Positions 25,138-32,816 of a stretch of 63,544 bases of DNA are shown in pieces. Made by a program: the position numbers and the translations under genes. The notes under the pieces are model-generated. The model was not told where the DNA came from. It did not search any database and saw nothing but the letters and a program-made list of their open reading frames with translations. Every line of letters starts with the position of its first letter. Position 1 is the stretch's first letter. This stretch comes from Pseudomonas fluorescens. Lineage in GTDB: Bacteria > Pseudomonadota > Gammaproteobacteria > Pseudomonadales > Pseudomonadaceae. The stretch spans positions 1 to 63,544 of the forward strand of contig NZ_JSAK01000040.1 of NCBI RefSeq assembly GCF_000802965.1, written 5' to 3'.

Positions 25138-25464
25138 TCAAATTTCGGAAAATCCGGCGTAGTTCACCTGGCCGGCACCCTGGGTCTTGATTTCCAATAC
25201 CTCGACCAGCGCCTCGGATGCGGTGAACTTGTTCGCGCTCAGGCGCAGGCTGCCGAGCGTGTCCATCGCTGCGCTGCAATAGAAACCCTTGACCTGCCTG
25301 ACCCGTTCGGAGGCACTGTTGAGGCCGGTTTCGGCACGGCGCAGAAATTCAGCCATGGGGTAGCTTTTGCCCGCTTGCAGGTGTTCGAAGATGGTGGTGG
25401 ACGGCGAGTAGGCGTTGCTCTCCTGGCCATCGGGCCAGCGCAAGCGGATGTTGACGGCGGGCAT
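25138..25464 (-). CDS. nitG: NitG, small conserved Nit1C-cluster protein
   Basis: 108 residues, start MPAVNIRLRWPDGQ, of the MSMEG_0570-type family tied to nitrogen starvation and Nit1C clusters. The ribosome site AAGGAG lies before the ATG, overlapping the end of nitF. There is no known catalytic motif; it resembles a small beta/alpha accessory domain. Function unknown, but strict co-occurrence with the nitrilase suggests a needed accessory subunit. Confidence 0.85.
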   Translation of the reverse strand: MPAVNIRLRWPDGQESNAYSPSTTIFEHLQAGKSYPMAEFLRRAETGLNSASERVRQVKGFYCSAAMDTLGSLRLSANKFTASEALVEVLEIKTQGAGQVNYAGFSEI

Positions 25465-25465
25465 G

Positions 25466-26461
25466 TCAGTGCTCCTTGATCAGGTTGGGGTAGCTGAAGC
25501 CGGTAAAGGGCTGTTGCCGCAGGTTCCAGAATTGGTCGTGCTGGTCGGCCAGCTGTACGTCGAGGCAGGCGCTGTCGTTGATCGTGCCGATTGGCGCACA
25601 GTGCAAACCTTCGAAGGCGAAGGCCGCCTGCACGGTGGCCAGGTCTTCTGGCTTGAGGGTCAACAGGAAGCCGTAGCTGGGGAAGGCTTGCAGCCAGCGC
25701 TCCAGGGGTGCATCTCCAGGCCGGGGCAGGCCATCGAGATTGATGCGGGCCCCGCATCCGGTGGGCTCGAGCAGCATCAGCAAGGAACCGAGAATCCCGG
25801 CGTTGCTGATGTCCTTGGCAGCCACTAACAGGCCGGCCTCGGCCAGGCGTGGGATGACTTCGAGCTTTTCCCGCAAGCGTTCGCCGGGTACGCCTTCGAA
25901 GGCTTTCCAGTAGGGCGCCTGACCGTGCCATTGGCCGTTCAGATCCACGACCATGGCCAGGGTTTGGCCGGGTGCGACGTGAAAGCTCGAGAGCAGGCTG
26001 CGGGCCCAGCCGGTGATCGCCACGGCCAGTGCTGTCGGGTTGTCGGGGGTTAGGCTGGTGTGACCGCCTGCGAGGATCAGGCCATAGGCGCTGCAGGCGT
26101 CGCGGATGCCGGCGAGCACGCTGTCGGCTGCGTCGACATCGTGGTGCCAATAGGCATTGACCACTGCTGTGGCACGGCCGCCCATGGCGGTGATGTCGCT
26201 GACGTTGGCCATGACCGCCGACCAGCCGGCGAACCATGGGGCCTGGGCGACAAAGTTCGGCAGCATGCCCTCGATGGCGAGCAGTTGGTATTGATCGCCA
26301 CAACGGATGGCTGCGGTGTCGTCACCGGGTAACGCGTAGCGTTCATCGTCGCTGCAAGCCCGCGTCGGGAGCGCTCGCGCCGGTTGCTGGATGGCTTGTT
26401 TGGAAAGCATCGCCGGCGTGTTTTTCAGGGCCGCCAACAGGGTGCGCAGATCAGTCCCCAT
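25466..26461 (-). CDS. nitF: NitF, AIR-synthase/PurM-like ATP-binding enzyme
   Basis: 331 residues of the PurM/HypE fold (sll0787 type). The nucleotide- and metal-binding loops are in LPGDDTAAIRCGDQY, VMANVSDITAMGGRA and AGGHTSLTPDNPTA. Members activate an oxygen by phosphorylation and pass nitrogen or make thiocarboxamide/nitrile-like bonds. It overlaps nitE by 11 bases and is followed by nitG after one base. In some genomes NitE and NitF are one fused protein, which agrees with the overlap seen here. Confidence 0.88.
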   Translation of the reverse strand: MGTDLRTLLAALKNTPAMLSKQAIQQPARALPTRACSDDERYALPGDDTAAIRCGDQYQLLAIEGMLPNFVAQAPWFAGWSAVMANVSDITAMGGRATAVVNAYWHHDVDAADSVLAGIRDACSAYGLILAGGHTSLTPDNPTALAVAITGWARSLLSSFHVAPGQTLAMVVDLNGQWHGQAPYWKAFEGVPGERLREKLEVIPRLAEAGLLVAAKDISNAGILGSLLMLLEPTGCGARINLDGLPRPGDAPLERWLQAFPSYGFLLTLKPEDLATVQAAFAFEGLHCAPIGTINDSACLDVQLADQHDQFWNLRQQPFTGFSYPNLIKEH

Positions 26462-27014
26462 GGCGACGGCTCCGGCGAGGCGTCAAGGTAACCTGACGCG
26501 GCATGAAGGGGTAGCAATCAAGGTCTGCCTGCATCAGCACGTGGGGCTGGCCAAGCAGTTCGATGGCCTCGAGAGTCTGCCAGTGCAAGCCATGGAAATA
26601 CTGCTGGTTGGCGATCTGCACGGTGGCCAGGAAGGTCTGGCAGCCCAGGTCGATGGCCCGTGATACGGCTTCATTGACCAGGGCTTTGCCGATCATGCCG
26701 TGGCGGCGGTAGGCCCGCTCCACGCAGAGTCGACCACCGAACCAGACGCCGGAATCGGTCTGGTAGATCCGCACGGCGCCGATCACCTGTTCCGGCATGC
26801 CGCAGTGGTGGGCTATGGCGACAATGGGAATGGCCTGAAAGTCGCGTTCGTCCTTGTCTTTCTCCAGCAAGCGTTGCTCTTCACAGAACACCCCGCGGCG
26901 CAGTGCGTAGTAGCCGATGCGCTCCCAGGTTTCGCTGGCCGGCTTGACCAGCAAATCGTCGGCGAGGAAATCCCGGAAAGTGTCTTCACTCAAGGCAAAA
27001 GCGTGTTCGGCCAT
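26451..27014 (-). CDS. nitE: NitE, GNAT-family acetyltransferase
   Basis: 187 residues, MSMEG_0567-type GNAT domain. The acetyl-CoA-binding segment is around RRHGMIGKALVNEAVSRA, preceded by VIGAVRIYQTDSGVWFGGRL. CAGGAG precedes the start by seven bases. It lies between nitD and nitF in the fixed order of the Nit1C operon. It is presumed to acylate an amine intermediate; the substrate is not known. Confidence 0.88.
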   Translation of the reverse strand: MAEHAFALSEDTFRDFLADDLLVKPASETWERIGYYALRRGVFCEEQRLLEKDKDERDFQAIPIVAIAHHCGMPEQVIGAVRIYQTDSGVWFGGRLCVERAYRRHGMIGKALVNEAVSRAIDLGCQTFLATVQIANQQYFHGLHWQTLEAIELLGQPHVLMQADLDCYPFMPRQVTLTPRRSRRHGD

Positions 27015-27027
27015 GGTCAGGCTCCTG

Positions 27028-28119
27028 TCACTCGTGATGTTTCAGGGCCGAGCAGGCGCCGCATTTGGCGCAGCCGGCGTTGATGTTGTTCGAATGCAGG
27101 CCATACCGGCGCAGGCTCGCACCTATACGCGGATAGAGCCGTTGCATGAAGGCGCTGTCGGGTTTTGGGTGTTGGGCCAGCGGGGTACCATCGATCGGTA
27201 CGAAGGGAACAACGAAGGGATACACGCCCATGCGTGCAAGCCTTTCGCACATGTTGGCGATCGCCTCCTCGCTGTCGCCCAGCCCGGCGAGGATGTAAGT
27301 GCTGACCTGGCCATGGCCGAAGACCTTGACCGCGGCCTCGAAGGCGCTGAAGTAGCGTTGCAAAGGTACTTCGGCCTTGCCCGGCATGATCCGCTGGCGC
27401 ACTTCGTCGGTGACTGCCTCCAGGTGCATGCCAAGCGAGACCACGCCGCTATCCTTGAGGCGCTGGAACCAGACATCCTCGTCCGGCGGCTCGCATTGTG
27501 CCTGGATCGGCAGGTCCACCGCGGCCGTCACGGCCGCCGCTGACTCGCAAAGGATTGCCGCTCCACGGTCGGGCGTTTGCGGCGTACCGGTGGTCATCAC
27601 CATGTGCTTGACGCCGTCCAGTTCGACCGCCGCTTTTGCGACCGCCGCCAATTGTGCCGGGCGCTTGCGGGCAATAGTCTTGCCTGATGCCAGGGATTGG
27701 TCGATGGCGCAGAACTGGCACGAAGTGGCTGCTTCGTTCATGCGGATGCAGTGTTGCAGTATAGTTGTCGCCAACACATCCTTGCTGTGCAGCGTCGCGA
27801 TCTTCCAGTACTGCGTGCCGTCTTCAGTGCTCAATCCGTAAAAATTCGGCACGCCCGGCAGTTGTACCTGGCCAACCTGCAAGCCTTCGCGAAAGATCAG
27901 CGCCTGACCGCCGCCAACGTCAGGTACGGCGGAGTAGGGCGAGTTCAGCGATGCGCGGTTGAGCATCGGCACCATGGCGGTGTGTGCGCCCAGACTCAAC
28001 GCCTTGTGGTCCGACGGCCCCGCACCGCCCTTGCGGCTGAGCCCTTCAGCGCCTTGCCAGCGAACGCCATGGCATTGCAACTGGGCCAGCAGATCGCTGG
28101 CAATCATTTGGCTATTCAT
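27028..28119 (-). CDS. nitD: NitD, radical-SAM-like enzyme of the Nit1C cluster
   Basis: About 363 residues, MSMEG_0568-type radical SAM protein. The N-terminal iron-sulfur cysteines do not follow CxxxCxxC. The candidates are Cys124, Cys134 and Cys137 (in HCIRMNEAATSCQFC), that is C-x9-C-x2-C. A second set, Cys350, Cys353 and Cys356 (GCAKCGAC), near the C-terminus could hold an auxiliary cluster. The start at 28119 overlaps the nitC stop by eight bases, so expression is coupled. The reaction is unknown; it is thought to act on the nitrile or its hydrolysis product. Confidence 0.88.
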   Translation of the reverse strand: MNSQMIASDLLAQLQCHGVRWQGAEGLSRKGGAGPSDHKALSLGAHTAMVPMLNRASLNSPYSAVPDVGGGQALIFREGLQVGQVQLPGVPNFYGLSTEDGTQYWKIATLHSKDVLATTILQHCIRMNEAATSCQFCAIDQSLASGKTIARKRPAQLAAVAKAAVELDGVKHMVMTTGTPQTPDRGAAILCESAAAVTAAVDLPIQAQCEPPDEDVWFQRLKDSGVVSLGMHLEAVTDEVRQRIMPGKAEVPLQRYFSAFEAAVKVFGHGQVSTYILAGLGDSEEAIANMCERLARMGVYPFVVPFVPIDGTPLAQHPKPDSAFMQRLYPRIGASLRRYGLHSNNINAGCAKCGACSALKHHE

Positions 28120-29056
28120 GCTCGCAAGCCTCGCACCGTTCATGCACATGCGCAGTAGCGCGGCGGTCGATTTGCAGGCTGAGCAATTCCGGGCGGCTGT
28201 AATGGCCGACTGAATCCATCATGCGTTTGCGCTTGTCGATCAAGGCGAAATCCAAGTCGGCAATGATCACCCCTTCGCCTTCGGTCAACTCTGCGAGCAG
28301 CTTGCCTTCCGGCGAGACGATTGCCGTGAAGCAACCACCGGAGATCGGTTCGATGGTACAACCGGTGTCGGCCATGATTTGTGCCTGTTGCCCGGCATCG
28401 AGCCACGCAGTGGCGTTGACCACAAAGCAGCCGCTTTCCAGGGCGTGGTGGCGGATGGTCACTTCAATCTGATCAGCGAAGATCTGCCCGACCAGAGAGC
28501 CGGGGAACATCGCGGCGTGAATCTGTTCTGCGTCGGCCATTAGCGCGTAGCGGGCCAGTGGGTTGTAATGCTCCCAGCACGCCAGTGCGCCGATGCGGCC
28601 GACGGCGCTGTCGGTGGCGCGCAGGCCGGAACCATCGCCCTGGCCCCATACCATGCGCTCGTGATAGGTGGGGGTTATCTTGCGCCGGTGCAGGATGAGC
28701 GTTCCGTCGGCGTCGAACAGCAACTGAGCGTTGTAGATCGTGCCGCCATCGCGCTCGTTGACGCCAATACAGGCGACCAAGTTGGCTTCGCAGCAGGCTT
28801 CGCCGATCTGGCGGGTTACGTCCGAGGGCACGGTGACCGACTCTTCGAGCAGCTTTAGGTGTTGCCTGGCCATCGCAAAGGGTGGCTGCACGAAAGAGAA
28901 ATAGGGGTAGTACGGCACCACAGTTTCCGGAAAGACAGCAAACTGCACGCCTTCGCGGCCCAGCTCCAGCAGCTGGCGGCAGAGTTTGTCGACGGTTGCC
29001 TGACGCGAGTAGAGCACGGGGCTGAACTGCACAGCGGCGGCGCGAATAACGGGCAT
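28112..29056 (-). CDS. nitC: NitC, Nit1C-clade nitrilase
   Basis: 314 residues with the complete nitrilase triad: Glu44 in VFPETVVPYY, Lys126 in LHRRKITPTYHERM and Cys160 in GALACWEHYNPL. The clade sits in a fixed gene cluster linked to growth on cyanide in P. fluorescens NCIMB 11764 and P. pseudoalcaligenes CECT5344. It hydrolyses a nitrile to acid and ammonia; the natural substrate is probably an aliphatic or amino-nitrile formed from cyanide. The start at 29056 lies 84 bases after nitB. C-terminal residues include RCEACEHE. Confidence 0.93.
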   Translation of the reverse strand: MPVIRAAAVQFSPVLYSRQATVDKLCRQLLELGREGVQFAVFPETVVPYYPYFSFVQPPFAMARQHLKLLEESVTVPSDVTRQIGEACCEANLVACIGVNERDGGTIYNAQLLFDADGTLILHRRKITPTYHERMVWGQGDGSGLRATDSAVGRIGALACWEHYNPLARYALMADAEQIHAAMFPGSLVGQIFADQIEVTIRHHALESGCFVVNATAWLDAGQQAQIMADTGCTIEPISGGCFTAIVSPEGKLLAELTEGEGVIIADLDFALIDKRKRMMDSVGHYSRPELLSLQIDRRATAHVHERCEACEHE

Positions 29057-29140
29057 GGATTAGTTCCTTGAGGCGGTGGCGGGAGGCTAAAGGTCTTTGC
29101 AGGCCCGCCCGTTTCCTGCGTGGGGCGGGCGGGCCGCGAC

Positions 29141-29623
29141 TCAGGCAGTCCAGGTATCGATGATCATCGCGCCCTCGCGACGCATCAGCAGACGCAGATC
29201 CATGACATCCAGGGGGTTGATTGGACGAATGCCTTCGATCAGGGCTTTTTCGGTCTGGCCATACAAGGCCTGCAAGGCGAAACGGCAGGCATAGACCTCA
29301 CCGCCTTCCGCCATGAATGCCTTGATCTGGTTATTGACGGCCAGGTGGCCGGGGAAGGCTTCGGCGCCCAGGGTGGGGAACCCGCGTTGCACGCCAAGTT
29401 GCACGCCTGGCCCGTAGAGCAGGATCTTGGTTTCAAAACCCTTACGCAGCAGTCGCTTGGCTTGCAGCATGTTGACTAGGCCAATGGAGCCTTCGAAGGC
29501 GATCGTGTGGAAGGTCAGCAGGGCCTTGTCACCCTCAGCGGCCTTGACGTCCTCGAAGACCTTTTCTTCGTAGTTCACCAAAAAGTCGCCGTCTTGGTAG
29601 TGGGCAATATCCACATTGGGCAT
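29141..29623 (-). CDS. nitB: NitB, MSMEG_0572-type nitrogen-starvation-response protein
   Basis: 160 residues starting MPNVDIAHYQDGDFLVNYEE, with a DsrE-like alpha/beta fold (VNMLQAKRLLRKGFETKILL). This family is the first gene of Nit1C operons and has been reported as needed, with nitC, for cyanotrophy. A CTGGAG ribosome site precedes the ATG. The leader is about 57 bases from the predicted start site of the sigma54 promoter. Molecular function unknown. Confidence 0.88.
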   Translation of the reverse strand: MPNVDIAHYQDGDFLVNYEEKVFEDVKAAEGDKALLTFHTIAFEGSIGLVNMLQAKRLLRKGFETKILLYGPGVQLGVQRGFPTLGAEAFPGHLAVNNQIKAFMAEGGEVYACRFALQALYGQTEKALIEGIRPINPLDVMDLRLLMRREGAMIIDTWTA

Positions 29624-29690
29624 GTTGTCGTCTCCAGTAGTGCTTGCTGTTATCGATGGCCGGGATCGGCCGATCAGTTACAGGGACTGG

Positions 29691-29706
29691 AGCGAGAAGC
29701 GTGCCA
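29691..29706 (-). promoter_or_regulatory. Sigma54 promoter of the nit operon
   Basis: The minus strand reads TGGCACGCTTCTCGCT: TGGCACG as the -24 box and TCGCT as the -12 box, with GG-N10-GC at exact spacing. It would start transcription near 29680, about 57 bases before nitB. Confidence 0.8.
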
Positions 29707-29805
29707 TTTGAATTCTGCTGCTTGAGATAATCTTCAAGCTATTGATATACAACGAATAAAATATTTTTTTCGAGTTTTTAGATCCCTCCCAGTTCATGAC
29801 CGGAT

Positions 29806-29860
29806 CACGAACTTGCGTATAAATACGGAGTTTCGTAGTGGTTTAATACGGGATGTCGTA
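29806..29860. promoter_or_regulatory. Three YACG-N6-CGTA enhancer sites upstream of nitB
   Basis: CACGAACTTGCGTA (29806-29819), TACGGAGTTTCGTA (29824-29837) and TACGGGATGTCGTA (29847-29860). The last two lie in 18-base near-direct repeats beginning AATACGG and ending CGTAGT. They are 100-155 bases upstream of the -24 box, the usual enhancer distance for sigma54 activators. The same palindrome precedes the NitA candidate gene. Confidence 0.7.
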
Positions 29861-30139
29861 GTCACGCGCGAACCGGGTTCCTCGCTTGGACCGCGTGGAA
29901 ACTATCGGGCAGGAGTTGTGTCCGCATGAGTGGGACAACCTATGTGGCGAAGGCAGCTTCGCAGGGGTGACTGTTGGGTAAGGAAGGGGGCAAAGCTGGC
30001 GGGGAACAAGCCGGCGACATCTACAGCGAGCTTGAATAAAGGCGTGTTTTGCAGAAAAGCACAAACCCGGGCGCGTCGCGATGAAAGAGCCCGGGTTTAG
30101 CCATTGGCCTTCAAAGGGGTCGCTAAAGTGCAATGCCTT
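29861..30139. other. Intergenic with a strong hairpin
   Basis: No gene. The feature of note is the inverted repeat at 30063-30098; the rest shows nothing recognisable. Confidence 0.5.
30063..30098. terminator. Perfect 10-base-pair hairpin
   Basis: AAACCCGGGC (30063-30072) and GCCCGGGTTT (30089-30098) are exact reverse complements around a 16-base loop. The A and T ends allow function as a terminator on either strand, most likely for minus-strand transcripts coming through the CoA-transferase remnant. Confidence 0.55.
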
Positions 30140-30632
30140 CTATGCCTGTAGCGCGGCGATCTGTGCTTCGGAAAACGCAAAGTCGAGCAGCACCGAGCGA
30201 GAATGTTCACCGTTTTTTCGGGGCTGGCGTATAGGGTGTTTGCGCAGCCTGCACGCTTTTGATGGGGACCCCCGGGACCCGCACGACACCCTGCACAGGA
30301 TGCTTGTGCTCAACCAACATGCCATTGCTTGCGATCTGCGAATGCTTCATCAGATCACTGTAGTCGGCCACCTTCGAGCAGAGAGCGTCCGCTTCATGCA
30401 ATACGTGCAGCCAGTGAGCCGTTGGCTTGCTGATGAACACATCGGTCAGCGCTGCGCACAACTCGGCGCGGTGGATGACCCGTTGCGCGGAGCTGACGAA
30501 GCGCGGGTCGGCGATCCCTTCTTCGTGGCCCAGCACCTTGCACAATGTGGCCCAGCGGTTGCCGTTGTAGGCCGCTACCATCAGCCACGTCCAAAAAGAA
30601 GGGGAGGATAGGCGATCCTGCTTGGTAACCAA
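30140..30632 (-). pseudogene. C-terminal remnant of a CaiB/BaiF (family III) CoA-transferase
   Basis: About 140 codons match the C-terminal part of family III CoA-transferases: RWATLCKVLGHEEGIADPRF, TAHWLHVLHEADALCSKVAD, ASNGMLVEHKHP. After KSVQAAQTP the frame shifts near 30210 and continues as NGEHSRSVLLDFAFSEAQIA in another frame. The N-terminal 250 or so residues are absent. Truncation plus frameshift make it non-functional. Confidence 0.8.
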
Positions 30633-30647
30633 GCTGGTACGCGATGA

Positions 30648-31082
30648 TCAATGCCCGCGTATGTACTGTTCCAATTGCTCGATCAATTGATCCTGTTCTG
30701 CAATCATTGCTTTGACGATATCGCCAATGGATAACAGTCCAATCAGCTGATTTTCGTCCACGACTGGCAAGTGTCGAAGATAACGGTCGGTGAATAGCGA
30801 CATGCATTCGCGGATTGTTTGATTCGGTGCGACCGTTAGCACTGGTGAGTTCATGATGCTAGCGACTTGGATTTCAGTTGAAGGGAGCCCATGGCGATGG
30901 ACCTTGCGCACATAATCACGCTCGCTGACGATACCAACCAATCGCCCGTTCTCGACCACAGGCAAGGCGCCGATGTTACGCAAAGCCATCATGCTCAATG
31001 CATCATCGACGGTAGCATGAGGCGCAATCGTATAGATATTTTGCTTCTGCTTGGAGGTGAGTAACTGCGCTACGGTTTTCAT
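30648..31082 (-). CDS. CBS-domain protein
   Basis: 144 residues made of a tandem pair of CBS domains (about 8-65 and 75-133), with typical endings GIVSERDYVRKV and GLLSIGDIVKAM. Stand-alone CBS pairs bind adenosine nucleotides or NAD and act as energy or redox sensors. The gene is intact, with the CoA-transferase remnant following it. Confidence 0.88.
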   Translation of the reverse strand: MKTVAQLLTSKQKQNIYTIAPHATVDDALSMMALRNIGALPVVENGRLVGIVSERDYVRKVHRHGLPSTEIQVASIMNSPVLTVAPNQTIRECMSLFTDRYLRHLPVVDENQLIGLLSIGDIVKAMIAEQDQLIEQLEQYIRGH

Positions 31083-31481
31083 CGAAATCTCTATTTACGT
31101 TTTGTTGGCTGGACGCAAACGTCCAATTTGAGTTGGTATATTTTTAGTTTTCACGGGGAAGAAACCCCACGCGGAATCTGAGGATTTGTCCTGGAGTGAA
31201 CAATTGCATCGTCGCCAAACGATGCAAGTTCAAAGATAACTCCCCTCGATTGACTCCACCTTATGGCACCTAATACCCTCAATCAGCTTTCAATAACGCC
31301 ACCATTCGTGCGCTGAAATCTGCACTGGTGAGCCGGTCTGGATAAAACAGGCCAAAGGCTGGGGCAGCCAGGACGCCGTTCGAGACGACATCCTTCGTGC
31401 TGGAAAAGATGCAAAGCTGAATCCTGCAATTCACCCGATCCCCCGTCTGCCAAGGTTAGCGAGATTATAGGTGGGCGAATC
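31083..31481. other. Intergenic, possible remnant
   Basis: No complete gene. A short minus-strand frame between about 31270 and 31440 reads VSNGVLAAPAFGLFYPDRL and then FSARMVALLKAD before a stop. It looks like the end of a protein, but I cannot name the family. A small repeat, GCATCGTCGCCAAACGATGC, near 31206-31225 could be a hairpin. Confidence 0.3.
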
Positions 31482-32684
31482 TCATACCACCGGTATCAGT
31501 GGATCGGCCGCAGCCAAGGCTGTGGCACGATCGGCGGCCGGTGGGTAGATCCACTGCGTGTTGATCTGGGTCTTGAGTTCTTTTGCTTCCTGTTTAATCA
31601 ATTTTGGTTTGTGGTCCCAACCTTCGGTGAACACTGCCCCCCACGCGCCGAGATCCACACAGGTCACGTACTTGGGTTGACGGTAGGTGGTCGGGGTTAC
31701 ACCCAACAGATCGGCGACGGCATTGTTTCCAGCATGTCGGCCAAGGGCGATCGCATGCTGACAGGACATCGCCGAGAAGTTTCCGAGATCGTCGGTGGCG
31801 GCATACGCAACGTCGCCAGCGGCGAATATATCTGCCTGGCCTAAAACCTTCAGGTTGTGGTCAACATGGAGCCGCCCTTGGGCGTTGCGCGCACCTGTCA
31901 GTTTCTCGGTCAGGGGGCTGGCGCGAAAACCCACGGTCCAGATCACAGTCCTGGCCTCGATCCGCTGGCCATTGGCGAGGGTTACGCCTTGCGCATCGAC
32001 CGAGGAAACGGAAGCGTTCAGAATCCACTCGATGCCCAGATGCTCTGATGCCTCAGCAATCACAGGACGGATGCCATCGCCCATGGCAGCCGCAATCTGA
32101 GGAGCCCTATCCACGACTATCACCCGCACATCAGTGTTGTCGCCTAGTGCGGCGCGCAGGCGCGCGGGCATCTCGGTTGCGGTTTCGATACCCGTGAAGC
32201 CGCCACCGGCAACAACGACTGTGTTCCGCGCGACGCTATAGGGTTGGTCCTTGAGGGTATTGAGGTGCTTCTCCAGGTAGACTGCCTCTTCGATCTGATC
32301 AACATCAAAGGCGTACTCGTGAATACCTCCTGCATTAGGACGAACGAGTTGGCTGCCTGATGCCAGCACCAGTCGGTCGTAGCGCAATATGCCCGGGTTA
32401 CCAAACTCGCTAAAGTAACCGACGGTTTTTTCCTGCTCATCGATGCTATTGGCCGAACCCTTGATGAAACGCACACCCACCGACTCGAACAACTCATCCA
32501 GTGGGGCGAACATCTTGTGGGCATCGGCCTCATAAAAGCGCGGGCGAATCCGCAGTTCGGCCTGGGGAGCGAGTACAGTAATTTGCACATCTTGACGATC
32601 ATGTATGTCTAACTGCCGAGCAGCGCTCAATGCGCTCCAGACTCCGCCGAATCCTGCGCCAATAACCAAAATATGCTTTTTCAT
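31482..32684 (-). CDS. NDH-2-like NAD(P)/FAD-dependent oxidoreductase, paralogue A
   Basis: 400 residues with FAD motif VIGAGFGGVWSA at the N-terminus, NAD motif VVAGGGFTGIETA in the middle and the FAD-closing AAGDVAYA segment. This is the type-II NADH dehydrogenase/carotenoid-oxidoreductase-like group that passes electrons to quinones. It is very similar along its whole length to the protein at 40966-42168. The start is the ATG before KKHILVIG; no strong ribosome site is seen. A GlxA-type regulator gene lies upstream on the same strand. Confidence 0.88.
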   Translation of the reverse strand: MKKHILVIGAGFGGVWSALSAARQLDIHDRQDVQITVLAPQAELRIRPRFYEADAHKMFAPLDELFESVGVRFIKGSANSIDEQEKTVGYFSEFGNPGILRYDRLVLASGSQLVRPNAGGIHEYAFDVDQIEEAVYLEKHLNTLKDQPYSVARNTVVVAGGGFTGIETATEMPARLRAALGDNTDVRVIVVDRAPQIAAAMGDGIRPVIAEASEHLGIEWILNASVSSVDAQGVTLANGQRIEARTVIWTVGFRASPLTEKLTGARNAQGRLHVDHNLKVLGQADIFAAGDVAYAATDDLGNFSAMSCQHAIALGRHAGNNAVADLLGVTPTTYRQPKYVTCVDLGAWGAVFTEGWDHKPKLIKQEAKELKTQINTQWIYPPAADRATALAAADPLIPVV

Positions 32685-32816
32685 GAGCTTGCTCTGACAG
32701 GAATACCAATAGGACGCTCATCCTAAAAGCAGCGCTGCCTATCACATAGGCCATAAAACCCCGAGTTTCTGCCAGCTCCGAAGGTCTAGGTGTACCCGTA
32801 CCGGATCGATAACTGG

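Noticed and set aside
25239..26303. A 354-codon minus-strand frame over nitF and nitG
   Set aside because: Arg-rich and out of frame with two conserved Nit1C genes that have proper starts.
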